Shown in pieces: positions 12,095 through 23,229 of a stretch of DNA of 64,000 nucleotides. Below the pieces are notes generated by a model. That model was not told the DNA's origin. It did not search any database and saw only the letters and a list, made by a program, of their open reading frames with translations. The translations under genes were made by a program, and so were the position numbers. Source of the stretch: Bimastos eiseni (lineage: Eukaryota > Annelida > Clitellata > Crassiclitellata > Lumbricidae); contig OY365814.1 of the NCBI GenBank assembly GCA_959347315.1, forward strand, positions 2,159,661 through 2,223,660. The letters run 5' to 3'. How positions within the stretch are numbered: position 1 is the first letter of the stretch; every line of letters starts with the position of its first letter.

Positions 12095-12175
12095 GGGTGT
12101 GGGTAAAATGCGAACCGCTAACTGGCGAACTGCGAACCGGTAAAATGCGAACCGTTTGTGAACTTGTTTTCGATT
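12095..12175. repeat. TAAAATGCGAACC repeat, copy 1
   Basis: Contains GGTAAAATGCGAACCG twice within about 50 bp, separated by CGAACTGCGAACC. Related copies are at 14815-14960 and 24645-24765. Confidence 0.55.
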
Positions 12176-14290
12176 GGCTGCCAAAAGTCAAGTGACCGGC
12201 CAGGGTTCACTGTTGTAGTTGGACAATTGGGCGTTTCTGCTTGTGGAAGTCGCTGAATTAAATGTTATGTGCATGATGTTTGACTTGATTGAATCATCGG
12301 TTGGTGAAGTTTTTGCTAACTATTGTAAACTATTTCTTCGTGACGACATTTAACATCACACAGGCTAGCGTCTCTGACTAGATGTACCGAAGAAGCGCTT
12401 TTTGAATGCTCAATTCAAAATTCATTTCAATAGCTGTTGTGTTCGTCACTAATTCATAACTATCGACTTAAATATCATGGACAGATTTTAAATTGGATGA
12501 TGTTATAATTTATGCAAAAGTAACTGTTCCTAAAAGCTTACCAAAGCGAAACATTGAGAAGTGAGCGGAAGTTGTTGTGTAGTGATTAAGCCTCGTGCTA
12601 ACGAGAAAAGTTTGTTTGTGTTAACTTTTGAATATACTTTTGAATCTAACTATTGTATTCACGAGGACACTTCTTTCAGAGAATGGAACAGTCCATGTGA
12701 GAGGTCACGATATGAAATTAACTATTACCGTACATCTGGCAATATCTGCAGTTCAGCATCAGAACAGGCTTTTGTGATTGTTTGTCGCTTTGCGCTTGTG
12801 TTACGATTGCTTGATCGCCATGCTACAAACGTTGGATGCTGTTTATTCTCGATAATTTGACAGTGATATAATTGCATAATCTTGTGTTTTAATAAATGTG
12901 CCACGAGCCTACAACTTCAACACTATACATACTAGTTTACATCTGTATCTTTGTATGTTTAAGATTTTTCTAGTCTCTGTAGCAAAAAGTCAACGGACAA
13001 AACAGCAGCAATGTTTTCAATATTACAGATTTGCATGGGAATTCTTTTACAAAACACCGATCTCGGTAAAACATTTATGTGACATTTCATTCATAAATAT
13101 TATGTGTGTTGTATGTGGTGTATATAAATGTGTACTCGCTCCAGTGTATGTGTTAAGTATTGTATGTGGTGTATGTATATTCATTCATTCATTCAACACA
13201 GAGATTTATAGAGCGCCCCTTCAAGGCTACTATTCAGGAGCGCTCCCGACTCCAGCACGTGTAAAAGATTAGTTTTAATTCGAATTTAAAATGAGTCTGA
13301 GTGGACCCTTGGCGACATACGCATATCACCCTTGTCATGGATGCGTCGTTAAAAAAATTTATTAAACACCATTGGTGTGGCGGGTTGCTCTCGCCAACTC
13401 CTTCTAGATGACGAGATTACCGCTGGTTCTTTTTTCTTAATCACCAATCTCAGCGACACTACAAACTGGATGGTTTTAATATGTATATTTAGTGGTAGAT
13501 ATAAACATCACTCATCCTATCTACACTTACTAGAGTTATTAGTGTCCTTTAGAAATGTTTCCCTGGGTTATGTTGGAGACGGGGATTCCCAACTACGTTG
13601 ATTACCCTTATCATCAGAACGATCTAACGTCTCCCCCAGTTCGCAAAACAAGTTCTTCTTCCTTCGCTTGCTACGCTATATGAACTCTTCTAGAGGCGAT
13701 TTCCTTCGCCCTCCCAAACGAAAAACTCGTAGCTCTATTGGGCTACTGACCACCTGCTGAAACTATTACTAAACCTGGTTTGTCCGATCTTGGTGTCCCT
13801 AGCATAACGTCATATCACTCGAGGCGTACAGTTAATGTTTGACTATGGCTGGGTCTTGTTAGTGTCATAGACGGGCAATACGTTCCAGGGATTGAATTAC
13901 ATTTTTGCAGTTATACCGCCTAATAGGTCGCACCGTTCGTATCGAAATTGTCCCCTATTCATGATCCTTGTCAACAAGCCGGTTCAGACCAGATCTTCAG
14001 CTGGTTCATGAATTTCTTGTCCGTGGGTCGCAGAGATGGGAGGGGCTGGCGGCTCTAACGTCTGCCTCGAGGTGTCGGGTTTCGTTGCTTGACACTCCGT
14101 TGATCTTTGCATGCTTCTCGCCGTCTGTATTGAGGCCGTCTGCCTACGGCGAAACCCCATTGATGTCTCCACTCTCAGGTTTCAGGTAGACAACTTCGTT
14201 CGTAGTACTTCCACGCCTATGCTGTCGGTCGATGACTTTTATATAGCGCCATCGTCCAGAGTTTCCTTTTGATTTTGATTGACTTTACTG
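12175..14290. other. Spacer; contains an L2-type tail fragment (minus) at 13187-13262
   Basis: Open frames of about 100-125 codons at 12561-12860 and 12898-13272 have no family signature I recognise, and the second runs into a repeat tail. At 13187-13262 ATTCATTCATTC precedes AGAGCGCCCCTTCAAGG and AGGAGCGCTCCCG, the reverse complement of the L2-like 3' end at 41.9 kb. Confidence 0.5.
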
Positions 14291-14293
14291 ATA

Positions 14294-14575
14294 ACAGTGC
14301 TGTCTGTTTGTTGATTTTAATGCTTCACTAACTAAGTCTGCTATTATTTAGACCAGTATTGAAGACAACTATGTTCTGATTAGCTGTGAGTAATACATTA
14401 GTCGGCCTATGATGACCAATGCCTCATAAACAGTGCTGTCTGTTTGTTGATTTTAACTATATTGAAGACAACAAAGTTCTAATTAACTGTCATTAATGCA
14501 ATTAGTACATTGATTCGTGAACTCTTTAAGCCAAACAGGCCCAAAGGCTTCATAAATACTTGTTTGTTAATTTTA
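14294..14575. repeat. Tandem repeat, about 135-bp unit, two and a half copies
   Basis: AACAGTGCTGTCTGTTTGTT, followed by GATTTTAA and later TTGAAGACAAC and GTTCT(G/A)ATTA, occurs at 14294 and 14428. A third decayed start (CTTGTTTGTTAATTTTA) lies near 14560. Non-coding. Confidence 0.7.
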
Positions 14576-14715
14576 CCAATCAGCATTTTACCAAAGAAAT
14601 CAGCATTTTACCATTCACCTTGCTGATTGTAAAATGATGACCAATCAGCAAGTTCCGATCAGCATTTTACCTCAGCAGATCAGCAAATCAGCATTTTACC
14701 CGTGCCCTCACAGCA
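14575..14715. repeat. Cluster of ATCAGCATTTTACC motifs
   Basis: At least four close copies of CAGCATTTTACC lie within 140 bp, plus the inverted GATTGTAAAATG. The same word recurs at 16970-17040 beside the zinc-finger relic. Confidence 0.65.
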
Positions 14716-14814
14716 ATAAATGTTGTGTAACTGACCAGCAGAAGCACGTCGAAAATGTTTACTGTTCGTTTCTGGTTGTTTGCAATATGAGCGGCTGCCA
14801 CTTTGGGGTGTTGG

Positions 14815-14960
14815 TAAAATGCGAAGCGGCGAACTGTGAGCCGGTAAAATGCGAACCATAGATGCGAACGGATCAGGTTAAGGCATCGTGAAGGTCGGTT
14901 AGGGTCAGGGTGGGCATCGTGAGGGTCGGTTATTATTAGGGTTAGTGTAGTTGATAGATA
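14815..14960. repeat. TAAAATGCGAACC repeat, copy 2
   Basis: GGTAAAATGCGAAGCGGCG and GGTAAAATGCGAACC are followed by GGTTAGGGTCAGGG-like sequence. This order is the same as in copy 3 at 24645-24765. Confidence 0.55.
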
Positions 14961-16000
14961 GCGTTCAGGGTCATGGCTAGTATCGTTTATAGATAATTGC
15001 CGAAAACCTTTGGCCGCATGAATAAAAATAAAAATGGCAACCATAGGCGCGAACCTGTCACGTGGCTTTTGGCAAACTAAAATAATGTCCTTAAGAAATA
15101 TTTCATTTGTGAAATAATCATGCAGCGCATTTTCTCTGATGGAAGGCATGCATGCGTGTAGATATTTTTATTTCAGTTTTATTTCCATGCTCATGTTATT
15201 GTTACAGATCAGATACGTTGCACATAATGGACATCAAAATCAAAGTCTGTTGGGAGAACTTTATTATGGTATGAGTAATTGAAGTCAGCCTTCGATTGTG
15301 AAGTTTAAAAGCTATGCCTCTAATTTTCGCATTGTAAATCCGTAAATATATAATGCCTCCACCAGAGCAATTTACTCAGTTATTTTGGATTCTTTTGAGA
15401 CATTATGTAGAGCCTGTAGATGACAGAAACATAAAAAATTAGGTTTGCTCTGATGGTTTTGTTTTATAGGCCATGATTATTAGGGATGAACCGAGTGTCT
15501 ATATATGTGCCGAGTCAGAGTATCGAGTTTGATTGTTCCGAGTCAGAGTTTCAAATATTTATAGAAATTCTCAAGTTTTGGTTCATCCCTCATGATTACC
15601 ATGGGGTCATCGGAGGGTTGATCATCAAGGTTAGTAGGTCACTACAGTTGACATACTCATGGTCCAGTTGATGAGGGGTTGGCATATATGTGGCAATTCA
15701 ACTTTTGTGGGCAGCATGGCAAGCACAGCTTAAAAATATTGCAATTGAAAGTTTATGGCTATTCTTTCAATATGACATTATATCAGCAAATTACGCTTTA
15801 GAAGTGCGTATAACTGTTTCTGTAACACGTCCTTTAAGTAAGATCTGTTTATTAAGGTGAGCTATAAATGATAGTTGTATTGTATTGTATAATGAGGACT
15901 TACAAGATTTTGACATATTGGACATTGATGCAGGTTTAACAATTTTTTTGACTTTTTGTGATGAATTGCGTGGAAATTCTTAGCCAAAATACTTCACAGA
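14960..16000. other. Spacer without recognised genes
   Basis: A short repeat of CCGAGTCAGAGT occurs twice near 15510-15550. TTGTATTGTATTGTAT near 15870 looks like the (ATTGT)n tail of the L2-like elements in the RPS16 introns, without its body. Confidence 0.5.
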
Positions 16001-16227
16001 CAGGGCCGTATCGAGCTATAATTGTGCCCTGTGCCCAGCCTCAATCTGACACCCAACATTTTTTAAATAGTTTTTGCGCCCTGTGCCTAGCATCAATCTG
16101 GCGACCCTACATTTTTAAAATAATGCATTTTATGGAATAATAAGTTAATCCATCCTGAAATTTACGCCATTTCCACGTTTGTGCCCTGGGCAACGGCTCT
16201 GCTGGCCCCTCCATCGGTACAGCCCTG
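16001..16227. mobile_element. hAT-like non-autonomous element with 8-bp TSD
   Basis: It begins CAGGGCCGTATCGAGC and ends GGTACAGCCCTG, an imperfect terminal inverted repeat of about 12 bp. It is flanked by an exact 8-bp direct repeat, TTCACAGA, at 15993-16000 and 16228-16235. CAG...CTG ends with 8-bp duplications are the signature of hAT transposition. At 227 bp with no ORF it must have moved using a transposase in trans. The interior holds a partial internal duplication (CCCTGTGCC...AGC.TCAATCTG twice). Confidence 0.85.
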
Positions 16228-16234
16228 TTCACAG

Positions 16235-16438
16235 ATGCAATATTGAATGCACAAAACTTGTATAAGATGTGATATTCCAGTTTGTTGACTCATACACTTT
16301 GATTTTAAACAAGATGCCAAATCTGAACTGATTGGGTAGCCTTCTTTTTGGCATTAATATTAGGGTTTCCCAATTGACATCTCAGCTTTCATTTAATTTA
16401 ACTTTAATTATATATTTATATTTATTTTATTTTATATA

Positions 16439-16482
<44 letters not shown>

Positions 16483-17090
16483 AAATACAATACAACTTGG
16501 CATTTATAACGCTCTTCACTGTTCACTTGTAACTACCTTTTAGCCGGTTGACATGGCGCACACCAGATGGCAAACTATACTTACTTCATGCAGCCGCCGC
16601 CCTCACTAATCAGTGCTCTTTGTCACTCACCCTTTTATGCGAATGGAAGTTACAGTAGAATGTAGTTGAAATACATCTTTTAAAATGCGATAATTGGTCA
16701 GATTTTTGGTAATCCTGTAGTTTAGCGTATTTATATATTGCTCAGTTCTTATCCCGTATTTAGCATCTTTAATTATTTTCTTGTGTGTTATTCAGACCGA
16801 AACCAAGCTAGACCTAAATTAATTATAAAAACAAGTTGGAGCTCTTTAATTTTTCATGCTGTGTTTGATGCTTTTTATAACAAAACTGTTGTGACAGTTC
16901 AACTATGTAGAAAGTAACTAAAAAATGTACATTTCTTAAAAAATTAAATATGCTAACGACAATCATCAAATAAGCATTTTACCCATCAATCATAATGATA
17001 AATCAGCATTATCCGATCAGCATTTTATTCTCCTCCAATCAGCAGATCAGAAACCATACAAATCTCAGTTCTGTCAAATCATTTAATTGT
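16235..17090. other. Spacer with a (TA)n run
   Basis: About 16440-16480 is an AT-rich tract ending in some twenty TA units. The rest has no recognised coding or RNA feature. Confidence 0.6.
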
Positions 17091-17580
17091 GTTTCTTATT
17101 TCAAAGTACACATAAGAACCCATCCTGGCGAAAAACGATGCATGTGATAGATTTCTTTTCTTTATAGTTGTAGATTGAAAGTGCGTATGAAAACCCATAC
17201 TGAAGAGACACCATTTGAATGTCAGTTTTGTCATAAATCATTTGGAAACAGCAGTTTACATGAAAGTGCATATGGAAACCCATATTGGTGAAAAACCATT
17301 TCATCTTCAGTTTTGTAAGAAGGTTTTTTTTCAAGGACGGTAACCGGAAAGCACATATGAGGACCCACACTAGCAAAAAACCATATAAATGTCAGTTCTG
17401 TTGGAAATAAGTTGATCTCAGCAATAATCTGAAAAGGCACTCGAGAAGTAACCATCCTGGTGAAAAAAAATTATAGAAGTGTCAGTCTTGTCAGAAATCA
17501 TATTCTTGTCGTGGTCGAATGAAAGTGCACATGCTAACCCATACTGGAGAGAGACCATATAAATGATAACCTTTCTCGTC
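17090..17580 (+). pseudogene. Decayed C2H2 zinc-finger array
   Basis: Broken frames repeat the C2H2 finger plan. Visible pieces are TPFECQFCHKSFG, VHMETHIGEKPFH with FCKKVF, a THTSKKPYKCQFCWK-like block, and a final MKVHMLTHTGERPYK (17519-17565). The TGEKP-type linker recurs between fingers, so about five fingers of a DNA-binding protein once stood here. Stop codons and frameshifts occur within nearly every finger, so the copy is not expressed as a protein. Confidence 0.7.
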
Positions 17581-17639
17581 AAAATGCAACATTAAATATA
17601 GCAAGTGTTATTGACAAACCAAATGGTCGATTAACAGCG

Positions 17640-18075
17640 TTTGAAAGTACTGGTGTTAGTGTTATTGATAAACTTAAAAAACATATGTCAAGAGACATGC
17701 ATCATGGTTGTAATAAGATTGCTTGCCCTCTTGTGAAAGCTAGTGTTAGCGAATGTCCTTGTGTTAATGAAATCAAATCAACTGAGAATGGAAATGCGAT
17801 TCTGGAAAAATCTTTTGGATGTGGTATATGTGGTGAAATGCTTAAAATTGAGAAGGAATTTCTGGAGCATTGTTCAAACCATTGCCTTTCTCCCCCCGAC
17901 GACTTATTTAACTTATTTAAAGTGAGGTCTGGAGAATGTTCTTATGCTTTCAAAATCAAATCGTCTGAGGATGAAAAACCGTTTATCGAGAAACTTCTGG
18001 ATGTAGCATATGTGGTGAAATGATGGAAATTGAGAAAAAATTCCTAGAGCATTGTTCTATCCATCGCTTTTGTAA
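17640..18075 (+). pseudogene. Possible second zinc-finger exon with duplicated CxxC module, broken
   Basis: An open frame from about 17685 to 18023 contains SFGCGICGEMLKIEKEFLEH then CSNH, a C-x2-C...H-x3-H arrangement. A second, near-identical module (CSICGEMMEIEKKFLEHCSIH) follows at 18005-18065 in another frame. One frameshift therefore separates two copies of the same module. It lies 60 bp after the C2H2 array and may be part of the same former gene. No start or splice sites are convincing. Confidence 0.45.
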
Positions 18076-18192
18076 TACTTCATAAATTTTGCTTACGTTT
18101 GAGGAATGATTGAAACTTCTAATTTTATGATAATAAGAAGGTTTGCTGTAGTGCTGATGGACATATTTCATTTTCCGAAATTTAATACCGCC

Positions 18193-18396
18193 CTTCCTTC
18201 AACATCTTTTTGCTCAGAAGTGCATACACACGTCTCGACGGCGCAATTGCAGTTGTACTGCAGAGCAATGGTGCGCGAAGGAATTGCTCAAGGTCCCTAC
18301 ACAGTGACACACCGGACGAGGCTCGAACCCACTCGCTCAGCAGACACTGAACGTTACAGGCTGACCGCTCTAACCGATCGGCCACTGTGCCACACC
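18193..18396 (-). mobile_element. tRNA-derived SINE
   Basis: On the minus strand it starts GGCACAGTGGCCGATCGG followed by TTAGAGC. It has a good RNA polymerase III A box (TGGCCGATCGG, 18374-18384) and an exact B box (GGTTCGAGCC, 18320-18329), spaced as in a tRNA gene. It then runs into an unrelated body with GTAGGGACCTTGAGCAA. The tRNA-like head has no CCA-ready acceptor stem, so it is a SINE rather than a tRNA gene. A decayed plus-strand relative lies at 37086-37215. Confidence 0.75.
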
Positions 18397-18399
18397 GAT

Positions 18400-19712
18400 C
18401 AATATTCTTAATATTATCTATTAAGATTAATTATGTCCGTCTGTTAATTTCTTAATTTACACAGCACTTGACCATCATCTACATTGGTGTGGGATATTCA
18501 AAAGGTCAGCCCAATAAGTTCTTGGTCTCTGATGTCAAACTATCTGACTTATTCATTACATCACTGTAAGCACTACAAATTTTGCTCTTGTGTCACGCTT
18601 AAATTTTACTTATTTACACATGTATCGTGGACCTGTGCTCATTTCTAATTATCAATACATGTGTTGTAAAAGATTGATTCACATCTTTTTTTGATTTTTC
18701 AAAGAAAATCTTCTGACTGTATAGTTGGCCATCGTGTGTCTGATATTTACGCCATAAGTGCTTCTTTTCTCATATTTATCTTTTTTCATTATGTCACTGT
18801 AAACAATAAAAACTTTGCTATTGCTCAATAGGAATGTTTTAATCATAGTGTTTGTTGAGACAGTAAAATATTCCTCTCTGCATCCGATAACTTTACTGTT
18901 TTGACATCAAGATCTAAATTGTAATAACAATCTTCATTTAATTACACTCTAGCTTACACTACAGCACTGGAACAAGTAAACTATTCAAGCAGTGTATGAA
19001 CGAATTATCAAAAGATTTCACAGAACGTTTACTGTACAGTAGCCTTGCAAGGCGATACCACGTGTGCAATCTACATTTAATTTTGCTAATGGAGGACTAA
19101 CCAACCTTATGCATTAGCGATAATTGATCTAGTTTCATAAGACTGTAATAGACCGAAATTAGCTATTTGTAATTCTACCTGCATTCCCAGTGCATCATGG
19201 AACAATGCTTATATTTGGTGTGGATGTTTTTGTCATGAATTGTTGCTATTTTCTTGATTTATGATTCGCTTGATTGTTAACCTCTAAATAAGCTGTTTGT
19301 CGTAAATTGCATATGAGTAACAACTATTATTAAAATACTGAGATTTGATTAGCGGAAGTAACATCACAGCAGCAGGCTTTGTCTAGTTGGGGATAGATGA
19401 TTGGAGCCTTATGCTTCTCAGGCTGGTCTCTTGTTGCGGGTTGGTTCACTCGACTGCATACTGGCGCTATGGATGTATCCACATACTTACTCACTCTGTT
19501 ACCTGTATGCACACCCGTACGCTGTTGCTCATATGGATGAGACCGACATGGGTCCATAAACTCAGATGCAGAGACGTGCCCTTCCTATACAATAATCGGT
19601 CTATCCTGCTGCAACCCATATGTAGTGATTCCCATTAAGATCCTTATTGATAAGACCCACATTAACTCACTTGCAGCCAACATGAATCCTGGATTTTTTA
19701 TAAGAATTCTTG
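18400..19712. other. AT-rich spacer without recognised genes
   Basis: I see no exon-like, RNA or terminal-repeat signal here. Confidence 0.5.
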
Positions 19713-19720
19713 CTTAAATT

Positions 19721-20122
19721 CAGGGACGGATCCAGACCATCTAGTAAGGGGGGGGCGATTTTTAGGTTTTAGTGGCAACCGCAGACAAGCCCACAAATCG
19801 TAAAACTTGTTTACTTTTTTTTCTTTGAGTATCATTCTTCTACTGTCTTAAAAAAGTATTTATGTACGTTACTAGTCTAACAACTAAACTCTCTAGTCTT
19901 CATCAAATGATTGTATTTCAAATTTCAATAATTATAAATTACTTCAAAATATAATTTACAACAGTGTATATCTACATTAAAATTTGAACATTTTTGTTGA
20001 CATTGCATACTTTCTTTATAAAGGGCTGCAAAAGCCAAGTAAAAATCGCTAAAGAAATTTCTTTCCAAATAATATAAGGGGGGCGATCGCCCCCATCGCA
20101 CCCCCCTATGGATCCGCCACTG
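19721..20122. mobile_element. hAT-like non-autonomous element with 8-bp TSD
   Basis: It begins CAGGGACGGATCCAG and ends CTATGGATCCGCCACTG, imperfect terminal inverted repeats. It is flanked on both sides by CTTAAATT (19713-19720 and 20123-20130), an exact 8-bp duplication. The 402-bp interior has no ORF. It inserted into a copy of the minisatellite family (GCTTAAATT, then GAAGGTAGATTGATGAA on the right flank), which fixes the order of the two events. Confidence 0.88.
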
Positions 20123-20129
20123 CTTAAAT

Positions 20130-20915
20130 TGAAGGTAGATTGATGAATAGAATGCCTACCTAAATATGCGCCGTTTTGATGAAAGTAAGTGCTTACAAAT
20201 AGAAGTTTAATTATTGATAATTAATAATTATTTATACCTCCACAATTCGCAATGTTTCTATGAAATTCATCTCTGGTGGTTTTGTTTTGGTCATGTTAGG
20301 CCTCATCTGATCTAATATGGTCAGCATTATGGTTACTGTCCTTGCGTAAATCAAGGTGCAAATAGTTGCTTCACACTCTGATAACAAAGATCATATTAGG
20401 GTCACCCTCCTTTTTTATCCAGACTTGGGACCAGCACTGCCAGAGTACATGCTGTGGATGAGTTTCAAGGTGCATAATCGATTCAGCTTATTTCAGTAGA
20501 ATTTATTTTCAAGAATGCCGCTTCTATTTTGGCTAACATCCTTTTCATAAATCTAACTTAATTTATACAGCAACCCAGCTTATATTTAGGCAGAGATTCT
20601 GCTCATTGGTGGTTGATGCTCTTTATACCAGACAAAGCTTGAAATATTAGTTATTATGATTTACGAATACGAGTAATACTTATATGACCGTACACGGATC
20701 TATAATTATTTAAACCTTATGTGAATAGAAGAATTCGTTCATACGTACAATGTCTGTGTCTGCACCGTGGTCTTATCATTAGGCCTAAATGCCCGCAAGC
20801 GATAGTGCCACTAGGCCTATCGCTTCTGATTTAAGTTTTAACCAACTTGCAAATTAAAGTAAAAATGATAGACCTTGCATGGGATACGGATAGCAGTCAA
20901 CAAGAACTCGGTCAG
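20130..20915. other. Spacer; minisatellite remnant at its left edge
   Basis: 20130-20215 continues the GATTGATGAA minisatellite interrupted by the hAT-like element. Near 20780-20835, two TAGGCCTA words sit about 30 bp apart with an AAGCGATA/TATCGCTT inverted pair. No gene. Confidence 0.5.
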
Positions 20916-22170
20916 CTGTAATGTAATGTAAATCCTCGAAAATTTCTCAGCGCCCACAAAAGCCACGTCAGGGAGACCAGCTTACTCACAGGCGCTATGC
21001 CAAATCAAGTCCGCAATAGCCAATCCTCTCGTTTTCTTTCGGTGCCGGGTCGAAATCCAGGGAGTCAAGCCGAGGAGACGGCATGGTGCTACGGTGGTAG
21101 TTGATGATGAGGGTTGTCATGTGGTGGCACAAGAGTAGTCTGGATAGGACACATTGAAGAGTTCTGTTTTTAGTCGTGAATGGAAAGCAGCAGGGGATAA
21201 TGAAAGCGGAGGAGAGGTTATATTTGGAGTTGAAATGTGGGGATGAGCAAACTGACGCAGTTCTTTTGGGAGTCCGTTCCAAAGTGCTGGTGCAGCATAG
21301 ACTCAGGAGCGGTTGCAGAATTTCAGAGACGATGAGATTGGAGGTCGAGATAGAGAAAGATATGACGATGAGGGAGTTGATCCGGGCGGTTGGATTGTAC
21401 GATGTTGACGAATGTAAGAGGGTTGAGAGGTTAGAAGTGGGTTGTAGGTGATAGATACAATTTTGTAGTGAATGCGTTGATGCACTTTAAGAAAATTAAG
21501 TGATTTTAAGACAGGGATTATACATGTATGATGGTGTTTTGGGGTTTTAGTGAGTGCGCGCGCAAGAGCATTCTGAATTGTTTAGAGGCGTCTTATTTGT
21601 GAGGAATCAATGTTGTGAAAGAGAGAATTGCAGTAATCTAGCTTTGAGTGAACAATTGATGTGGCTATTGTGCATGCAGTCTTGTAATTAATAATTGGGC
21701 GCAATCTACGAAGGTCGCGGATGTGCATGTAGCAGGTGCGAGATAGCTGAGTGATGTGGTCAGAAAAGGTAAGGTTCTTATCGAAGACGACTCCAAGATT
21801 GCGGACAGAAGAAGAGTAAGGCACAGGATAAGTTGAGTTTGTTTGAAGGTCGGAGGGGTATGTAAGTTTGTTCAATTGCTCGCGGAGTAAAGTGTGCAAA
21901 GATTGAAGGTGGATGTAGAAAGTGGCCCAGGGTTCAAAAAAATGTCACCGCATTGGAGAAGGAGAAGTAGAGATGGAAACATTTTATGAGGTATGTAGCG
22001 AATGCGTGGTTGCGTGAGAAAATGACACAGTGGCATTACTGCTAGACCGCCATATTGGGCTGATGCTGTCGTGTGCATTGAGCGTTGATGATTTGAGTGG
22101 GGAGTATGGAATGTAAGGCAGCGTAGGGAGATGAGGAGTAGTATTGATGCATGCATGAAGCGGCGGGTGA
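20915..22170 (-). mobile_element. L2/CR1-type non-LTR retrotransposon with internal deletion and 2A-like motif
   Basis: On the minus strand the sequence opens with a hydrophobic leader and LLLLLQCGDIFLNPGP (21924-21970). That is the position and layout of 2A-like motifs reported at the N-terminus of some L2/CR1-type ORF2 proteins. About 40 bp later it jumps into the C-terminal part of the reverse transcriptase: NLGVVFDKNLTFSDHI, then SKLDYCNSLF, then the 3' domain. The endonuclease and most of the RT are therefore deleted. The 3' end near 20920 shows an ATTAC-type short tail. Frames break in the last third. Confidence 0.7.
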
Positions 22171-22429
22171 AGATGATTGGCTGGATGATAGTGATGGCGG
22201 TGAAGAAACAGAGATTTGAATAACAAAGTGTTCAGACAGAAAGGAAATGTCGAGCAGTTAAGAAATTTAAACAAATTGTAGAAATCGGAACGGACTCACC
22301 AACTCCAGAGACAGATCCGTGCTAAAAACCAGGTCTGGCATCTCGAGTGAGACGACGAAAACTAAGAAAAGAAGTTTACGTTAATAAATATGCCGCGCAT
22401 CTGCTGGCTCCCCACGTGACAGCTGGACG

Positions 22430-22770
22430 CTGGCTACACGCTTTATGAGTTTTGCCAGGAATGATAGTTTCGAAATGAGTCGTTTGCCCTAGTCCGAGAG
22501 ATCACCATGAGGAAGTGCAGGGTTCTTGATGCTAGGAGTGACGTAAGCGTCCTTGTAGCTCATCGGAAAGGCTCCAGAGGACAGCGATGAGTTGAATGCT
22601 GATACATGTGATGTATGGGGCAAGTAGATCAATGCAGGATTTGAGCAGCCAGGTGGGCGTTGGGTCATTCATGGAGTATGGAGTACTTGTCCGCGGTGTC
22701 ATTGACACACGACGACAGACATGACAGGTGAGAAAGACGAGAAGCTATTAGCTGCTGAGGTGTCACAGAA
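22430..22770 (-). mobile_element. L2/CR1-type RT fragment (RT start)
   Basis: The minus-strand translation contains TPTWLLKSCIDLLAPYI, then NSSLSSGAFPMSYKDAYVTP, then SIKNPALPHGD and LISKLSFLAKLIKR. This matches the order of the first RT blocks of L2/CR1 elements (xPTWLLKxC...SxxxGxxPxxxKxAYVTP). One stop replaces part of the NYRPISNLS block. It lies upstream of and in the same strand as the 20.9-22.2 kb element but is probably a separate insertion. Confidence 0.6.
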
Positions 22771-23112
22771 CGACGGTGGTGGCGCTCCATCGCCAACAGT
22801 TGTGCAGGCCTACGTCACCACCTGTCGAAATACTGGCAGCTTCAATGCTAATTATAATCATGCAGTTTGAATGTGCAAAAGCCGGATGATGCATTATGCT
22901 GACAAGATATCGTGATAGTAAGCCTACAGTATATAAGCCTACTATAGGAGCAAACGTATATATCCTACCCTAAAATAATGCATAGTGTTTAAAACGTTCG
23001 TATATAAGCTAGGGTGTGCCTGGAGCACCAATTTAATCACGAGCTCTGAATGGTACCACGTAAAATGAACGGTTTATGATTAGGCGCATGCCATTAGTAT
23101 AGGCCTTGATCA

Positions 23113-23225
23113 ATCAATCAATCAATCTGTGACACTTAATATCGCGCGCCCCTTTTAGGTATCTACATTAATTAGACCTACATGTACACTCAGAGACGCT
23201 CCTTTAGGTGTTATATAGGCCTACA
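23113..23225 (-). repeat. Retroelement 3'-tail fragment
   Basis: ATCAATCAATCAATC is followed by CGCGCGCCCCTTTTAGG and AGAGACGCTCCTTTAGG. This is the reverse complement of an L2-like 3' terminus with its 4-bp tandem tail. Confidence 0.45.
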
Positions 23226-23229
23226 TGTA

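Noticed and set aside
12561..13272. Open frames of 99 and 124 codons
   Set aside because: No recognisable family signature. The second ends in an L2-type tail and codon content looks like ordinary AT-rich spacer.
18374..18396. A functional tRNA gene on the minus strand
   Set aside because: A and B boxes are present, but the acceptor and anticodon arms do not pair as in a tRNA and the sequence continues into a SINE body.
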